A stretch of DNA of 35,807 nucleotides from CALKYB01 sp964510575. GTDB taxonomy: Bacteria; Bdellovibrionota_C; UBA2361; SZUA-149; CALKYB01. Position 1 is the stretch's first letter, and every line of letters starts with the position of its first letter. The notes beneath the pieces are model-generated. The model made no database searches and was not told the DNA's origin. It saw only the letters and a program-made list of their open reading frames with translations. Positions 14,382-21,372 of this stretch are shown here, piece by piece. The stretch lies in assembly GCA_964510575.1 (NCBI GenBank), contig CAZECN010000027.1, positions 1 to 35,807 of the forward strand, read 5' to 3'. Made by a program: the position numbers and the translations under genes.

Positions 14382-16223
14382 CTAACTGTTAGCTGTCAAT
14401 CTAGGTTCTTCCTCAGTTGGCACATCACCCGACACCTCAGCCGCCAAGCTAGCCTTTGCTCTATCAATCAAAGGTTGATAGTCGAAATCAAAAGTCTTTG
14501 TATACTCTCGCTCTAGAAGCTTACGCTTCACTCCAAAATCAATAACCTCCCAAGGAAGTAGCTCATTCTCTCGCATTTCTCTTTCCACGTAAAAAGATGC
14601 AGGAGGCACTCCAGGAATTATCTCTCTCGAGCCGTTCTTAACTAGCCAACGCCAGTCTAGGTCGTAAGTGTTAAGGTAAATCAATAGGTCTCCAACCCGT
14701 CGATCTCCCCTTGAAAGAAGAGCCTGAAAATAGCTCTCCCTGGGTGATTCATTCTTCATTTCAACATTAGGCAGACTTGCAACACCAGAGCGGATCTTCT
14801 TAAGTTTTTTCTTAAGCCCTGAGAATCCTAAAAAACCATGCCTCTGAAAAGGAGTCCAAGACTTTGGAATGAAAGGGTTCACTGAAAGAATAACTTTTGG
14901 GGCTACCTTGAAGTCCTCTTTTCTTTCCCTGGCTCCCTTCATTGACTCTTCTTGGGCCGCTTTAACCAAGTCCACAATGGCTTGTACATCTTCTTGTTTT
15001 TCTGAGGGAAGACCTACTATGAAATAAAGTTTAAAGTTTCTTATCCCTTCGCTAGCTAGAGTACGAACCCCATCTAGAATTTGTTGGTTACAAACCCTTT
15101 TACCAATTCTAAATCTAAGCTCTTCACTCCCAGCCTCTGGTGCCAAAGCTACTGTCTTATATTCACTTTCTGAAAGACTTCCTGCAAGCTCAGGGGTAAC
15201 CTTTTGGCTCATAATTGAGCTAAGAGCCGCGCGTTTACCAGCTGCAGCAACAGAGCTAGCGAGTTTGGATATCTTAGGATGGCTAGAGACAGCAGCGCCT
15301 ACAAAACCAACTGAATCACCAGATTCAATTCCGATTTTAACAGTATCAGTGAGAGACTTTTCATCTCTTTTTCTAACTGGACGATACATGTAGCCAGCAA
15401 CACAAAACTTACATCCTACCTCACAGCCACGACCGGTTTCGGTCATGTACATTGACTTAAACTCAGTCTCTGGGGTTTGAATAACAGTGGTTGAAGGAAA
15501 GCTTGAGATATCTTTTACAAAGCGTCTCTGAATTGGAAAAGCCTTGTGTCCGAGGTTCTTAAACTCTTCAACTCTTTGGTCTTCGGCATAGTCTGCTTCA
15601 ACCAAAGAAGGAACATAGACCCCTTCGAGTCCTGACATTTCGTAGAGCATTTCATCAAAGCTCTTTCCACCATCTCGGCACGCAATGTAGGTGGCAGAGA
15701 TTTCTCTAACTACTTCTTCCCCTTCCCCAATAACAATAAGGTCAAAGAAGTTAGCTAGGGGCTCTGGGTTTAAGGTAACAGCAGCTCCACCGGCAATCGT
15801 CAGCGGTCGATAAAAACTTTTGTCTTCTCGTTCAAGACCTTTCCTAAGTCGTTCTTTTCTAGAAAGTTCTGAGCAACTGCTCAGATCAACTCCTGCAGAC
15901 TTCAGCATATGGAGGACATTCGCGTAGTCTGTTTCAAAGGAAATGCTTACTGCCAGAATTTCAGCAGAAGAAATTGGCTTGTTAGACTCGAAGGTCTTAA
16001 TCGAAGAGTAACTTCCTGATTCGGGCATATAGGCCCTTTCAACTGAGAACCTAGATTCTTCTGCGAAAAGTCTATAGACAGCTTGAAAACCAAGATTGCT
16101 CATCGCTATCCAGTAGCGATTGGGATAGGCCATAACCAAGCGCACGTCACCACTTGCTGCATCCAAAGGCACCAGCAGCTTCTCTTTTTTCCTCAGGGAA
16201 AGATTATAGGCTCGTTCATCCAT
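14382..16223 (-). CDS. B12-binding-like radical SAM protein, TIGR03960-related, short form
   Basis: A 613-residue protein homologous to the first two thirds of the radical SAM protein at 1-2631. Shared features are the N-terminal block (AYPNRYWIAMSNLGFQAVY, then ERAYMP), the IAGGAAVTLNPEPLANFFD segment and the CxxxCxxC site with C267, C271 and C274 (GRGCEVGCKFCVAGYMYRP). Downstream core motifs APEAGSEELRFRIGK and FIPKSWTPFQRHGF are also matched. The DUF2344 domain is absent; the C-terminus ends soon after residue 590 with a short acidic tail. The substrate is unknown. The ATG at 16223 has no Shine-Dalgarno. It is the first gene of the eight-gene minus-strand block, directly ahead of the Mrp-type ATPase. 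Confidence 0.9.
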   Translation of the reverse strand: MDERAYNLSLRKKEKLLVPLDAASGDVRLVMAYPNRYWIAMSNLGFQAVYRLFAEESRFSVERAYMPESGSYSSIKTFESNKPISSAEILAVSISFETDYANVLHMLKSAGVDLSSCSELSRKERLRKGLEREDKSFYRPLTIAGGAAVTLNPEPLANFFDLIVIGEGEEVVREISATYIACRDGGKSFDEMLYEMSGLEGVYVPSLVEADYAEDQRVEEFKNLGHKAFPIQRRFVKDISSFPSTTVIQTPETEFKSMYMTETGRGCEVGCKFCVAGYMYRPVRKRDEKSLTDTVKIGIESGDSVGFVGAAVSSHPKISKLASSVAAAGKRAALSSIMSQKVTPELAGSLSESEYKTVALAPEAGSEELRFRIGKRVCNQQILDGVRTLASEGIRNFKLYFIVGLPSEKQEDVQAIVDLVKAAQEESMKGARERKEDFKVAPKVILSVNPFIPKSWTPFQRHGFLGFSGLKKKLKKIRSGVASLPNVEMKNESPRESYFQALLSRGDRRVGDLLIYLNTYDLDWRWLVKNGSREIIPGVPPASFYVEREMRENELLPWEVIDFGVKRKLLEREYTKTFDFDYQPLIDRAKASLAAEVSGDVPTEEEPRLTANS

Positions 16224-16448
16224 ATTCGAGCAGCAGCTTTTAGCAGAAATCCCAGCGAATTTCTATGAATAGCTAAATATGCAGCATTCTCTACAACCTA
16301 AGATACCGTTTTAGCTAACTTTATCTCGAGAATCGTTCAAATAGCTTAAAGCTTCGTGCCTCATAAAATGCCATTAGCGCATTTCTTTTACCTTGGTGTG
16401 CTGCTAATGAATCCTCTCATTTATTGAACTAATTCTAAGGTGGTCTTT

Positions 16449-16754
16449 ATGATTTTTTGGAGTGGCTTTGGTTATCTCGTCCCTATTGCAGCAATTGCAG
16501 CTTTAGTTCTAGGCCAGGTGCTGGCTGAGAGCGCTTGGGGGCCAACAGCTCAGTCGATGTCTTTGTTTGTGGCGGGAATAGAAATTTGGTTTATTGAAAA
16601 GTACTTTATTTCAAAACGCAAAGAAGAAAACCTAGTTAATGTGGACACTGGAGAGCAAAAAATTCTTCGGAAGAATGACTCGTTTATGTTCATCCCCTTT
16701 CGCTTCTGGCCTTCGATATTGGGGATAGGGGCTATTCTTATCTATTCACTATAA
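16449..16754 (+). CDS. Small membrane protein of unknown function
   Basis: A 101-residue protein. ATG 16449 is chosen because AAGG lies 8 nt upstream (CTAAGGTGGTCTTTATG); the GTG at 16440 lies within that ribosome binding site. Hydrophobic segments are at about residues 2-25 (FWSGFGYLVPIAAIAALVLGQ), 35-53 and 82-101, with a charged loop (SKRKEENLVNVDTGEQKILRK) between the last two. The overall pattern, FWSG at the start and a late FIPFRFWP segment before the last helix, resembles small uncharacterised membrane proteins seen in Proteobacteria. I know no function. It is the first of three orphan membrane-protein genes on the plus strand, and no terminator follows it clearly. Confidence 0.72.
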   Translation: MIFWSGFGYLVPIAAIAALVLGQVLAESAWGPTAQSMSLFVAGIEIWFIEKYFISKRKEENLVNVDTGEQKILRKNDSFMFIPFRFWPSILGIGAILIYSL

Positions 16755-17173
16755 AGTAGACTAGAAAGACGAACGTTATTCTTTGCCAGTTAAGAGATCC
16801 ATACCGCTAGCCATTAAAATTTCCGTATTTTTGAGATGACCTGACCGAAAATTATCGATATCGAACTCGTTTAAAAAAGCTACAAAAAGCAATTCACTGC
16901 AATTTCTTGAGAACCCTGATTCTTAAAGAAATCACAGTTGATTCCATCACCTATTGTAGTGGATTCCTCATCGATGCCTTCATAACCTAGGCAACGAGAG
17001 TTTACGTTGACCCCTCTTCTACTCTCATCAACCAGACCATTGTTTCTCGGGGCTATCACAAACTTCAGGTTTCTCAATAAAAACAGTACATTAAAGGCAA
17101 TTGCTTCAACTCAATTCCATTGCATGAGTTTTGGTGATAGTTTGACTGTTCGTTTTTACAGGAGGTTTTTACA
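16755..17173 (+). other. 419-bp intergenic region
   Basis: No confident gene. It contains a perfect 10-bp palindrome TCGATATCGA at 16855-16864 and a minus-strand open stretch at 16880-17110 whose translation looks protein-like but lacks a credible start (listed separately). The right end carries the strong ribosome binding site AGGAGGT (17160-17166) of the next gene. No promoter could be assigned. Confidence 0.55.
16880..17077 (-). other. Possible small protein or gene remnant
   Basis: An open frame of 65 codons from a TTG, open further to a stop at 17111-17113. The predicted sequence is rich in Gly, Asp, Glu and Asn with three cysteines (for example CLGYEGIDEES and DGINCDFFKNQG), unlike the low-complexity translation expected from random AT-rich DNA. 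There is no ATG or GTG start, no ribosome binding site and no recognisable family. It may be the decayed 3' end of a gene, or chance. Confidence 0.2.
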
Positions 17174-17704
17174 GTGACTTACATTAAAACTAGGTCCGAT
17201 CGGTTCATTTTAGAGCAATGCTACCCGACACTTTTTATATCAGTCATAGTAGCAATGTGCTGGTTGGCCGGTCTCTTGAGCATTGAATTTGTCTCGAAAA
17301 CATTGCTTCTGATTACTTTCACATATTGGGTAGTAGCTGGACATTTAATCAAGAAACGGAATGATTGTTATCTTGATGGCTGCTTGATTTGGAATCGCTT
17401 TCTGCTGGCAATCATGGTGGGGAGCTTGTTAGCCATCAACCATGTTTACGGCTCAGATCTGAACGACGAACTAGGAGCTCGATTATTAGTTCTTTTATTC
17501 TCACTACTAGCCGTTTTAATGCTAGGGATTGTTCCACCGCCGAATCTAAAAACTGAAATATATTTTTTAGATTTAATCGCCAAGTATCTAATAGTAATGA
17601 CCCTTTATTTTTTGACGGCACTTTTAGTACCTGAGCCGGTGTTTCAGCTGATGCTGATATTTGCCTTAGTAATCTTGATCCATGATTTTTTTCAAAATCT
17701 TTGA
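17174..17704 (+). CDS. Polytopic membrane protein of unknown function
   Basis: A 176-residue protein with about six predicted membrane helices, near residues 19-36, 42-60, 76-92, 104-121, 134-151 and 155-172, and very short loops. The GTG start is well supported by AGGAGGT 8 nt upstream, one of the best ribosome binding sites in the window. A loop after the second helix (KKRNDCYLDGC) contains two cysteines; PPPN occurs after the fourth helix. I recognise no family. It is flanked by gene-free stretches of about 400 bp on both sides, so it is probably transcribed alone. A stem-loop at 17728-17770 lies just after its stop. Confidence 0.75.
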   Translation: MTYIKTRSDRFILEQCYPTLFISVIVAMCWLAGLLSIEFVSKTLLLITFTYWVVAGHLIKKRNDCYLDGCLIWNRFLLAIMVGSLLAINHVYGSDLNDELGARLLVLLFSLLAVLMLGIVPPPNLKTEIYFLDLIAKYLIVMTLYFLTALLVPEPVFQLMLIFALVILIHDFFQNL

Positions 17705-17727
17705 GGTTTCTTATACAGGTTGGGGTT

Positions 17728-17770
17728 GAGGGCTTACCCATCAGAGCAGAACTTTTGCTCTGACGCCCTC
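17728..17770 (+). repeat. Two-tier stem-loop after the gene at 17174
   Basis: Outer arms GAGGGC (17728-17733) and GCCCTC (17765-17770) enclose inner arms CAGAGCA (17742-17748) and TGCTCTG (17756-17762). It lies 24 bp past the stop codon, the position of a 3' end structure. No T run follows it, so if it ends transcription it is not a classical intrinsic terminator. Confidence 0.5.
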
Positions 17771-17865
17771 CAATTAAAAACTTCTTGCCCTGCTGTCTGG
17801 CCGAAGATTCTCTAGTATTCAGTTAGGCCTAAGCTCCCTGATACATTTCGAAAAAACGTCAATTT

Positions 17866-17921
17866 GAGAAAGATAGTAAATTAATCTAAAATTTCTACTT
17901 CCAGCTCTCTATCAATTCTCA
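17866..17921 (+). repeat. Imperfect inverted repeat
   Basis: GAGAA-A-GATAG (17866-17876) pairs with CTATC-AA-TTCTC (17909-17920), with an additional T/A pair extending the outer arm. The loop is about 32 nt. It lies 22 bp before the perfect inverted repeat and may be part of the same structured RNA. Weak by itself. Confidence 0.3.
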
Positions 17922-17943
17922 TTCCCAAGACGAGTAGTTCCAA

Positions 17944-17985
17944 CTTTTGTCTTTTTCAGAATTTAGATTCTGAAAAAGACAAAAG
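17944..17985. repeat. Perfect 19-bp inverted repeat with 4-nt loop
   Basis: CTTTTGTCTTTTTCAGAAT (17944-17962) is exactly complementary to ATTCTGAAAAAGACAAAAG (17967-17985), leaving only TTAG as the loop. A perfect 19-bp palindrome is far beyond chance in a window of this size. It is followed by CCTACAGG rather than a T tract, so it is not an ordinary terminator. Confidence 0.9.
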
Positions 17986-17994
17986 CCTACAGGT

Positions 17995-18056
17995 GAAGTG
18001 AGTTTTAGATAAGTTTGTCATTAGCGTTGAACTCGAAGCTTTCTCAAACTCACTTC
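17995..18056 (+). repeat. 11-bp inverted repeat enclosing about 40 nt
   Basis: GAAGTGAGTTT (17995-18005) is perfectly complementary to AAACTCACTTC (18046-18056). It starts 9 bp after the preceding hairpin and ends 51 bp before the ATG at 18108, so it would lie in the leader of that gene if transcription starts upstream. An alternative pairing of GAGTT with the inner AACTC is possible. Confidence 0.65.
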
Positions 18057-18107
18057 TTATTTTGAAGGGGTTAAAAAATAATAAACCAACCACAAAGAGG
18101 CCTCCAA

Positions 18108-18917
18108 ATGGACCTTAGTATCATCGATAGTTATCTTGCTGTATCTGCAATCCTAATAGCAATCGCACCGATAAAGTTAATGCTATTCCGGCCAGCCTTT
18201 GCGCTGACTCAGCTGCCATACCTTAGCCATCCAACTAAAACATTCGAACTATGTTTAGTTGAAAACTATGGCGAAGACGTCTTTCGCTTTAGCTGGACTC
18301 GGGCCGTCAGGACTATTCTTCTCTTCTTAACCCTTACATTTTGGGTAGAAACTAGCTCGGAGACTTACACTGATGCTTGGTATCGCATATTATTCTTTGC
18401 ATGTATGCACATTGGGGTTTCCTGGCTATTTCTTACTACCAGAGATACTCTAAAGCGAAAAAAAGCTGAGCAACCAAGTTTAAGCACCAGCAATATGGAG
18501 AACGACAAATTGAACTGGGTGCTTATTGCAATGTTTCTCGCTTTTCTTCCAAGCAGCACGATTTTCTTTCTTGGAGATTTATTTGAGAAACATGAGATTA
18601 GATATCTTGAGGAATTACAGGACACTCAATTCAAGCGCTCTCAGGGCAAGTATTTAATAATCCCGGAACTGGTTGGTCGGGTTAGTGGCAATTGCGATCC
18701 AGCAATTGGTGAACAAGGCAATGGGGTTGTTTTTAAACTAATTTCCAAAGAAAACTCCAAGACGCTTCCCACCCTTCCATGCGATCACGAAGTAAGTAAG
18801 CTTCTGCTCTCGTACAGTGACACAGGAGCAACGCCACCGAAGGACCGAAGGCATGCCATTGCCCTCAACCTTAGTAGAGAGTTTAATCAGGTGCAGTTGC
18901 TCTCCAAGCTTTTGTAG
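18108..18917 (+). CDS. Membrane protein of unknown function with C-terminal soluble domain
   Basis: A 269-residue protein. ATG 18108 has GAGG 7 nt upstream, within the palindrome GAGGCCTC. Four hydrophobic helices are predicted near residues 9-27, 65-82, 91-108 and 136-156; the loop between the first two carries ENYGEDVFRFSWTRA. Residues about 160-269 form a hydrophilic domain (ELVGRVSGNCDPAIGEQGNG, later LPCDHEVSKLLLSY) with two cysteines, C197 and C225 approximately. No known family is recognised. It is the third orphan membrane-protein gene on the plus strand and is followed by the bidirectional terminator at 19023-19049. Codon use is like that of the neighbours, so there is no clear sign of recent transfer. 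Confidence 0.75.
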   Translation: MDLSIIDSYLAVSAILIAIAPIKLMLFRPAFALTQLPYLSHPTKTFELCLVENYGEDVFRFSWTRAVRTILLFLTLTFWVETSSETYTDAWYRILFFACMHIGVSWLFLTTRDTLKRKKAEQPSLSTSNMENDKLNWVLIAMFLAFLPSSTIFFLGDLFEKHEIRYLEELQDTQFKRSQGKYLIIPELVGRVSGNCDPAIGEQGNGVVFKLISKENSKTLPTLPCDHEVSKLLLSYSDTGATPPKDRRHAIALNLSREFNQVQLLSKLL

Positions 18918-19022
18918 TATTTATTATTTGGTTAATGGCAGAAGTTTCTTCTGAGCAGTTGTTTTTAGGCTTTTGTCATTATCCAATATAGCCCATCTAT
19001 CTCTCATCAAGAATGGCAAATA

Positions 19023-19049
19023 AAAAAGCCGCTCTAAGAGCGGCTTTTT
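19023..19049. terminator. Bidirectional rho-independent terminator between the 18108 gene and ftsZ
   Basis: AAAAAGCCGCTC and GAGCGGCTTTTT form a perfect 12-bp stem with a TAA loop. The GC-rich core flanked by A and T runs works on both strands, ending plus-strand transcription from the gene at 18108 and minus-strand transcription of the dcw cluster after ftsZ (stop at 19079). Confidence 0.93.
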
Positions 19050-19078
19050 AGTTCTTTTAAAAACAAACTTCTAAATTA

Positions 19079-21331
19079 TTAGTCAGCTTGTCTTCTTAGG
19101 AAAGTTGGAATTTCGTACTTATCGTCCTCACCATTAGACGAAATTACTGAAATCTTCTTCAACTTAACTTCAGGAGCTTCTTTTCGGTTCTCTCTGATAT
19201 AAGTTGGGATATCCAAACGAGTCTCATCCACTCTTCCCTGCTTAGCAGCTGGCTGAACCTGAGGACGCGCGCCTGTGGAACGGTTACCGGTAACAGTCTT
19301 TCCAGCTAAGCCGCCAACTCTATCATGAGCATCACCAAAGCCTGTTGCAATTACAGTAACTCTAACCTTGTCACCAATAGCCTCATCAATCACCATACCC
19401 CAAATGATGTTGGCATCATCGTGAGCTTCAGCATGAATAAGCTCTGCAGCTTCGTTAATTTCTTGAAGAGTAACATCTGGACCAGCAGTTACATTAATAA
19501 GAATGCCCCTAGCTCCCTGGATAGAGATGTCTTCGAGTAGCGGACTTGAAATAGCTTTATCAGCCGCATCCACTGCTCGATTTTCGCCATCAGCCTCTCC
19601 AGAGCCCATCATAGCCATTCCCATTTCGCTCATCACAGCTCTAACATCAGCGAAGTCGACGTTAACCAAACCTTCAAAAAGAATCAGGTCACTGATTCCT
19701 TTCACCGCCTGGTAAAGAACTTCATCTGCGCTGTTAAAAGTATCTAGCAGCGAGGTGTTTCTTCCAGCAACTGAAAGCAGTCTTTGGTTAGGAATAGTGA
19801 TAAGAGTATCAACTTCTTCCTTCAGAGCGTTAATCCCCGACTCTGCATTTGTCATTCGACGTTTACCTTCAAACATAAAAGGCTTGGTCACAACACCAAC
19901 AGTCAAAGCACCCATCTCTTTAGCAATGCTTGCTACAGTTGGAGCAGCTCCACCACCTGTTCCACCACCCATTCCTGCGGTGACGAAGACCATATCGGCT
20001 CCTTCAATCTGTTTTCGAATCTCTTCTATGCTCTCCTCAGCAGAAGCCTGTCCGACATCCGGGTTTGCGCCAGCACCAAGTCCTTTGGTTAGCTCAAAGC
20101 CGAGCTGAAGAGTCTTTTCAGCCTTTGAAGATGCTAAAGCTTGAGCATCTGTATTGGCAGCAATAAACTCTACTCCCTCAAGACCACTTTTGATCATGTT
20201 ATTCACGGCATTTCCGCCGCCGCCACCAATTCCAATAACTTTAATTCTCGCTCCCATCGGCTCCTCTGAGTAATTTCTGTTTTTATCCACTTCTGAAGTT
20301 CCTGTAATCTTCTTCCTAATTTCTGACTTACGATTCTCCCCACCAGCTTCTAAAGCATTTTGCAAAGGTTCACTTGAAGCAACCTTTGACCCCAAACTTT
20401 CAGGGACAGGCTTGCTCAAAACTTTCTCTACTGAAGCATTCTGCTTAGAGCTATCAGAGGCTATAGGCTTGGTAGTTTTAGTCTCGGTAATTTTCTCTGC
20501 ACTTTTCGAAGCAGAATTTTTACTAACATTTTTGCTTTCAACTTTATCTGACATGAGAACTGGCTCCTTTTGATTACCGTCTTTAGCTTCTTTAGTTGAG
20601 ACTCTTCTTTCGCTCTGTTTGCTAGTCGCAGTCTTTGAAGCACCAGAATTGAAGCTATCATTCTGGGCCGTTACTTTTCCAGACATCTCTGGCTTAGTAG
20701 CCGTCACTTCAATCTGCGAAGAAAGAGTTGGCGCACTCTTAACGTCTACACTACTAGTCGAATTCTTTTCCGACTCTCTGGCAATACCTTCTCGGCTGCT
20801 ATCATTCTTAGATAAGCTTACTTTAGGCTGAGGAATAGATTCTTTAACTTTGGACACACCATTCGAAGCACTATTTCCGGTTGTGCTTTGCTCAAGCACC
20901 GCTCCAGAAACCTTTCCTTTCAATTTGTCCCTGACTACAGATGAAGCAGACCCCGCTCCTACAACTAACTCACCATCAGCATCCAAACCAACATCAGTTC
21001 TCACATTCCAACTGCCGTCGAACTCTAAGTCCATTTGGTTTTTATCAGCTTCACTTGAAAAACTTTTGGAAAGTAGCTCGCCAGTATCTGAAGCCGAGGA
21101 AGCCTTTTGGCCCACGCTATCTTCAAATGGGTTAACTCGAGATGTTCCCGGTTGGACCTTCCCGCCATTGCTTGAACTAGACTCATTCGTAACGGCACTA
21201 TCAGCTTGATCTAGCTGAGCGTCTAATTGTTGTTGCTTCTTTTTTCTTGCTCTCTTCTTCATATCCCTTAGCACTAACTTGACAATACTAATCAAGAACA
21301 GCTGCGAGGCAGCCATTAAACTGCCCAACAA
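19079..21331 (-). CDS. ftsZ: Cell division protein FtsZ with about 358-residue N-terminal extension
   Basis: The C-terminal half, from Met359, is a complete tubulin-fold GTPase that forms the division ring: VIGIGGGGGNAVNNM, the nucleotide loop AGMGGGTGGGAAP, T7 loop NVDFADVRAVM and a terminal partner peptide (YEIPTFLRRQAD). In front lies an uninterrupted frame of about 358 codons rich in Ser, Lys, Thr, Glu and Asn, with no predicted fold. It starts with a hydrophobic stretch (LFLISIVKLVL) and a basic patch (MKKRARKKKQQQ). Start candidates are TTG 21331, ATG 21316 and ATG 21262; none has a good Shine-Dalgarno (AAGGG abuts the last), so I keep the longest. Usual FtsZ is about 350-400 residues. 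The tubulin signature GGGTGTG is GGGTGGG, and a second peptide-like motif, LDIPTYIREN, lies at 706-715. It is the last gene of the dcw cluster. Confidence 0.93.
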   Translation of the reverse strand: MLGSLMAASQLFLISIVKLVLRDMKKRARKKKQQQLDAQLDQADSAVTNESSSSNGGKVQPGTSRVNPFEDSVGQKASSASDTGELLSKSFSSEADKNQMDLEFDGSWNVRTDVGLDADGELVVGAGSASSVVRDKLKGKVSGAVLEQSTTGNSASNGVSKVKESIPQPKVSLSKNDSSREGIARESEKNSTSSVDVKSAPTLSSQIEVTATKPEMSGKVTAQNDSFNSGASKTATSKQSERRVSTKEAKDGNQKEPVLMSDKVESKNVSKNSASKSAEKITETKTTKPIASDSSKQNASVEKVLSKPVPESLGSKVASSEPLQNALEAGGENRKSEIRKKITGTSEVDKNRNYSEEPMGARIKVIGIGGGGGNAVNNMIKSGLEGVEFIAANTDAQALASSKAEKTLQLGFELTKGLGAGANPDVGQASAEESIEEIRKQIEGADMVFVTAGMGGGTGGGAAPTVASIAKEMGALTVGVVTKPFMFEGKRRMTNAESGINALKEEVDTLITIPNQRLLSVAGRNTSLLDTFNSADEVLYQAVKGISDLILFEGLVNVDFADVRAVMSEMGMAMMGSGEADGENRAVDAADKAISSPLLEDISIQGARGILINVTAGPDVTLQEINEAAELIHAEAHDDANIIWGMVIDEAIGDKVRVTVIATGFGDAHDRVGGLAGKTVTGNRSTGARPQVQPAAKQGRVDETRLDIPTYIRENRKEAPEVKLKKISVISSNGEDDKYEIPTFLRRQAD
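20255..20266 (-). promoter_or_regulatory. Candidate internal ribosome binding site for canonical-length FtsZ
   Basis: On the minus strand GAGGAG (20266-20261) is followed by CCG and the ATG of Met359 (20257-20255), exactly where ordinary FtsZ proteins begin (MGARIKVIGIGG). The spacing of 3-4 nt is short but usable. Initiation here would give a normal 392-residue FtsZ besides the long form. The purines also encode Glu-Glu, so coincidence is possible. Confidence 0.35.
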
Positions 21332-21372
21332 ATCTTACATTGGGTAACAGAAACCTAAACTGTCTTCAAACC

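Larger units (their letters stand above)
17705..18107 (+). other. 403-bp hairpin-rich intergenic region
   Basis: No gene is seen between two orphan membrane-protein genes. Instead the stretch holds a succession of inverted repeats: 17728-17770, 17866-17921, 17944-17985 (perfect, 19-bp arms) and 17995-18056 (perfect, 11-bp arms). None has a clear T tract typical of terminators. The region could encode a structured RNA, a long structured leader for the gene at 18108, or a remnant of a small palindromic element. Confidence 0.6.

Noticed and set aside
16372..16392. Short inverted repeat near AAATGC/GCATTT as a terminator
   Set aside because: The stem is only 6 bp and AT-rich, and it lies upstream of, not after, the genes on both strands.
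20850..21209. Plus-strand frames antisense to the ftsZ extension (also 20619-20831, 19755-20108)
   Set aside because: Examined in case the extension was a misread opposite-strand gene. The plus-strand translations are fragmented, lack starts and are mirror effects of Ser/Lys-rich codons, while the minus strand is continuous with FtsZ.
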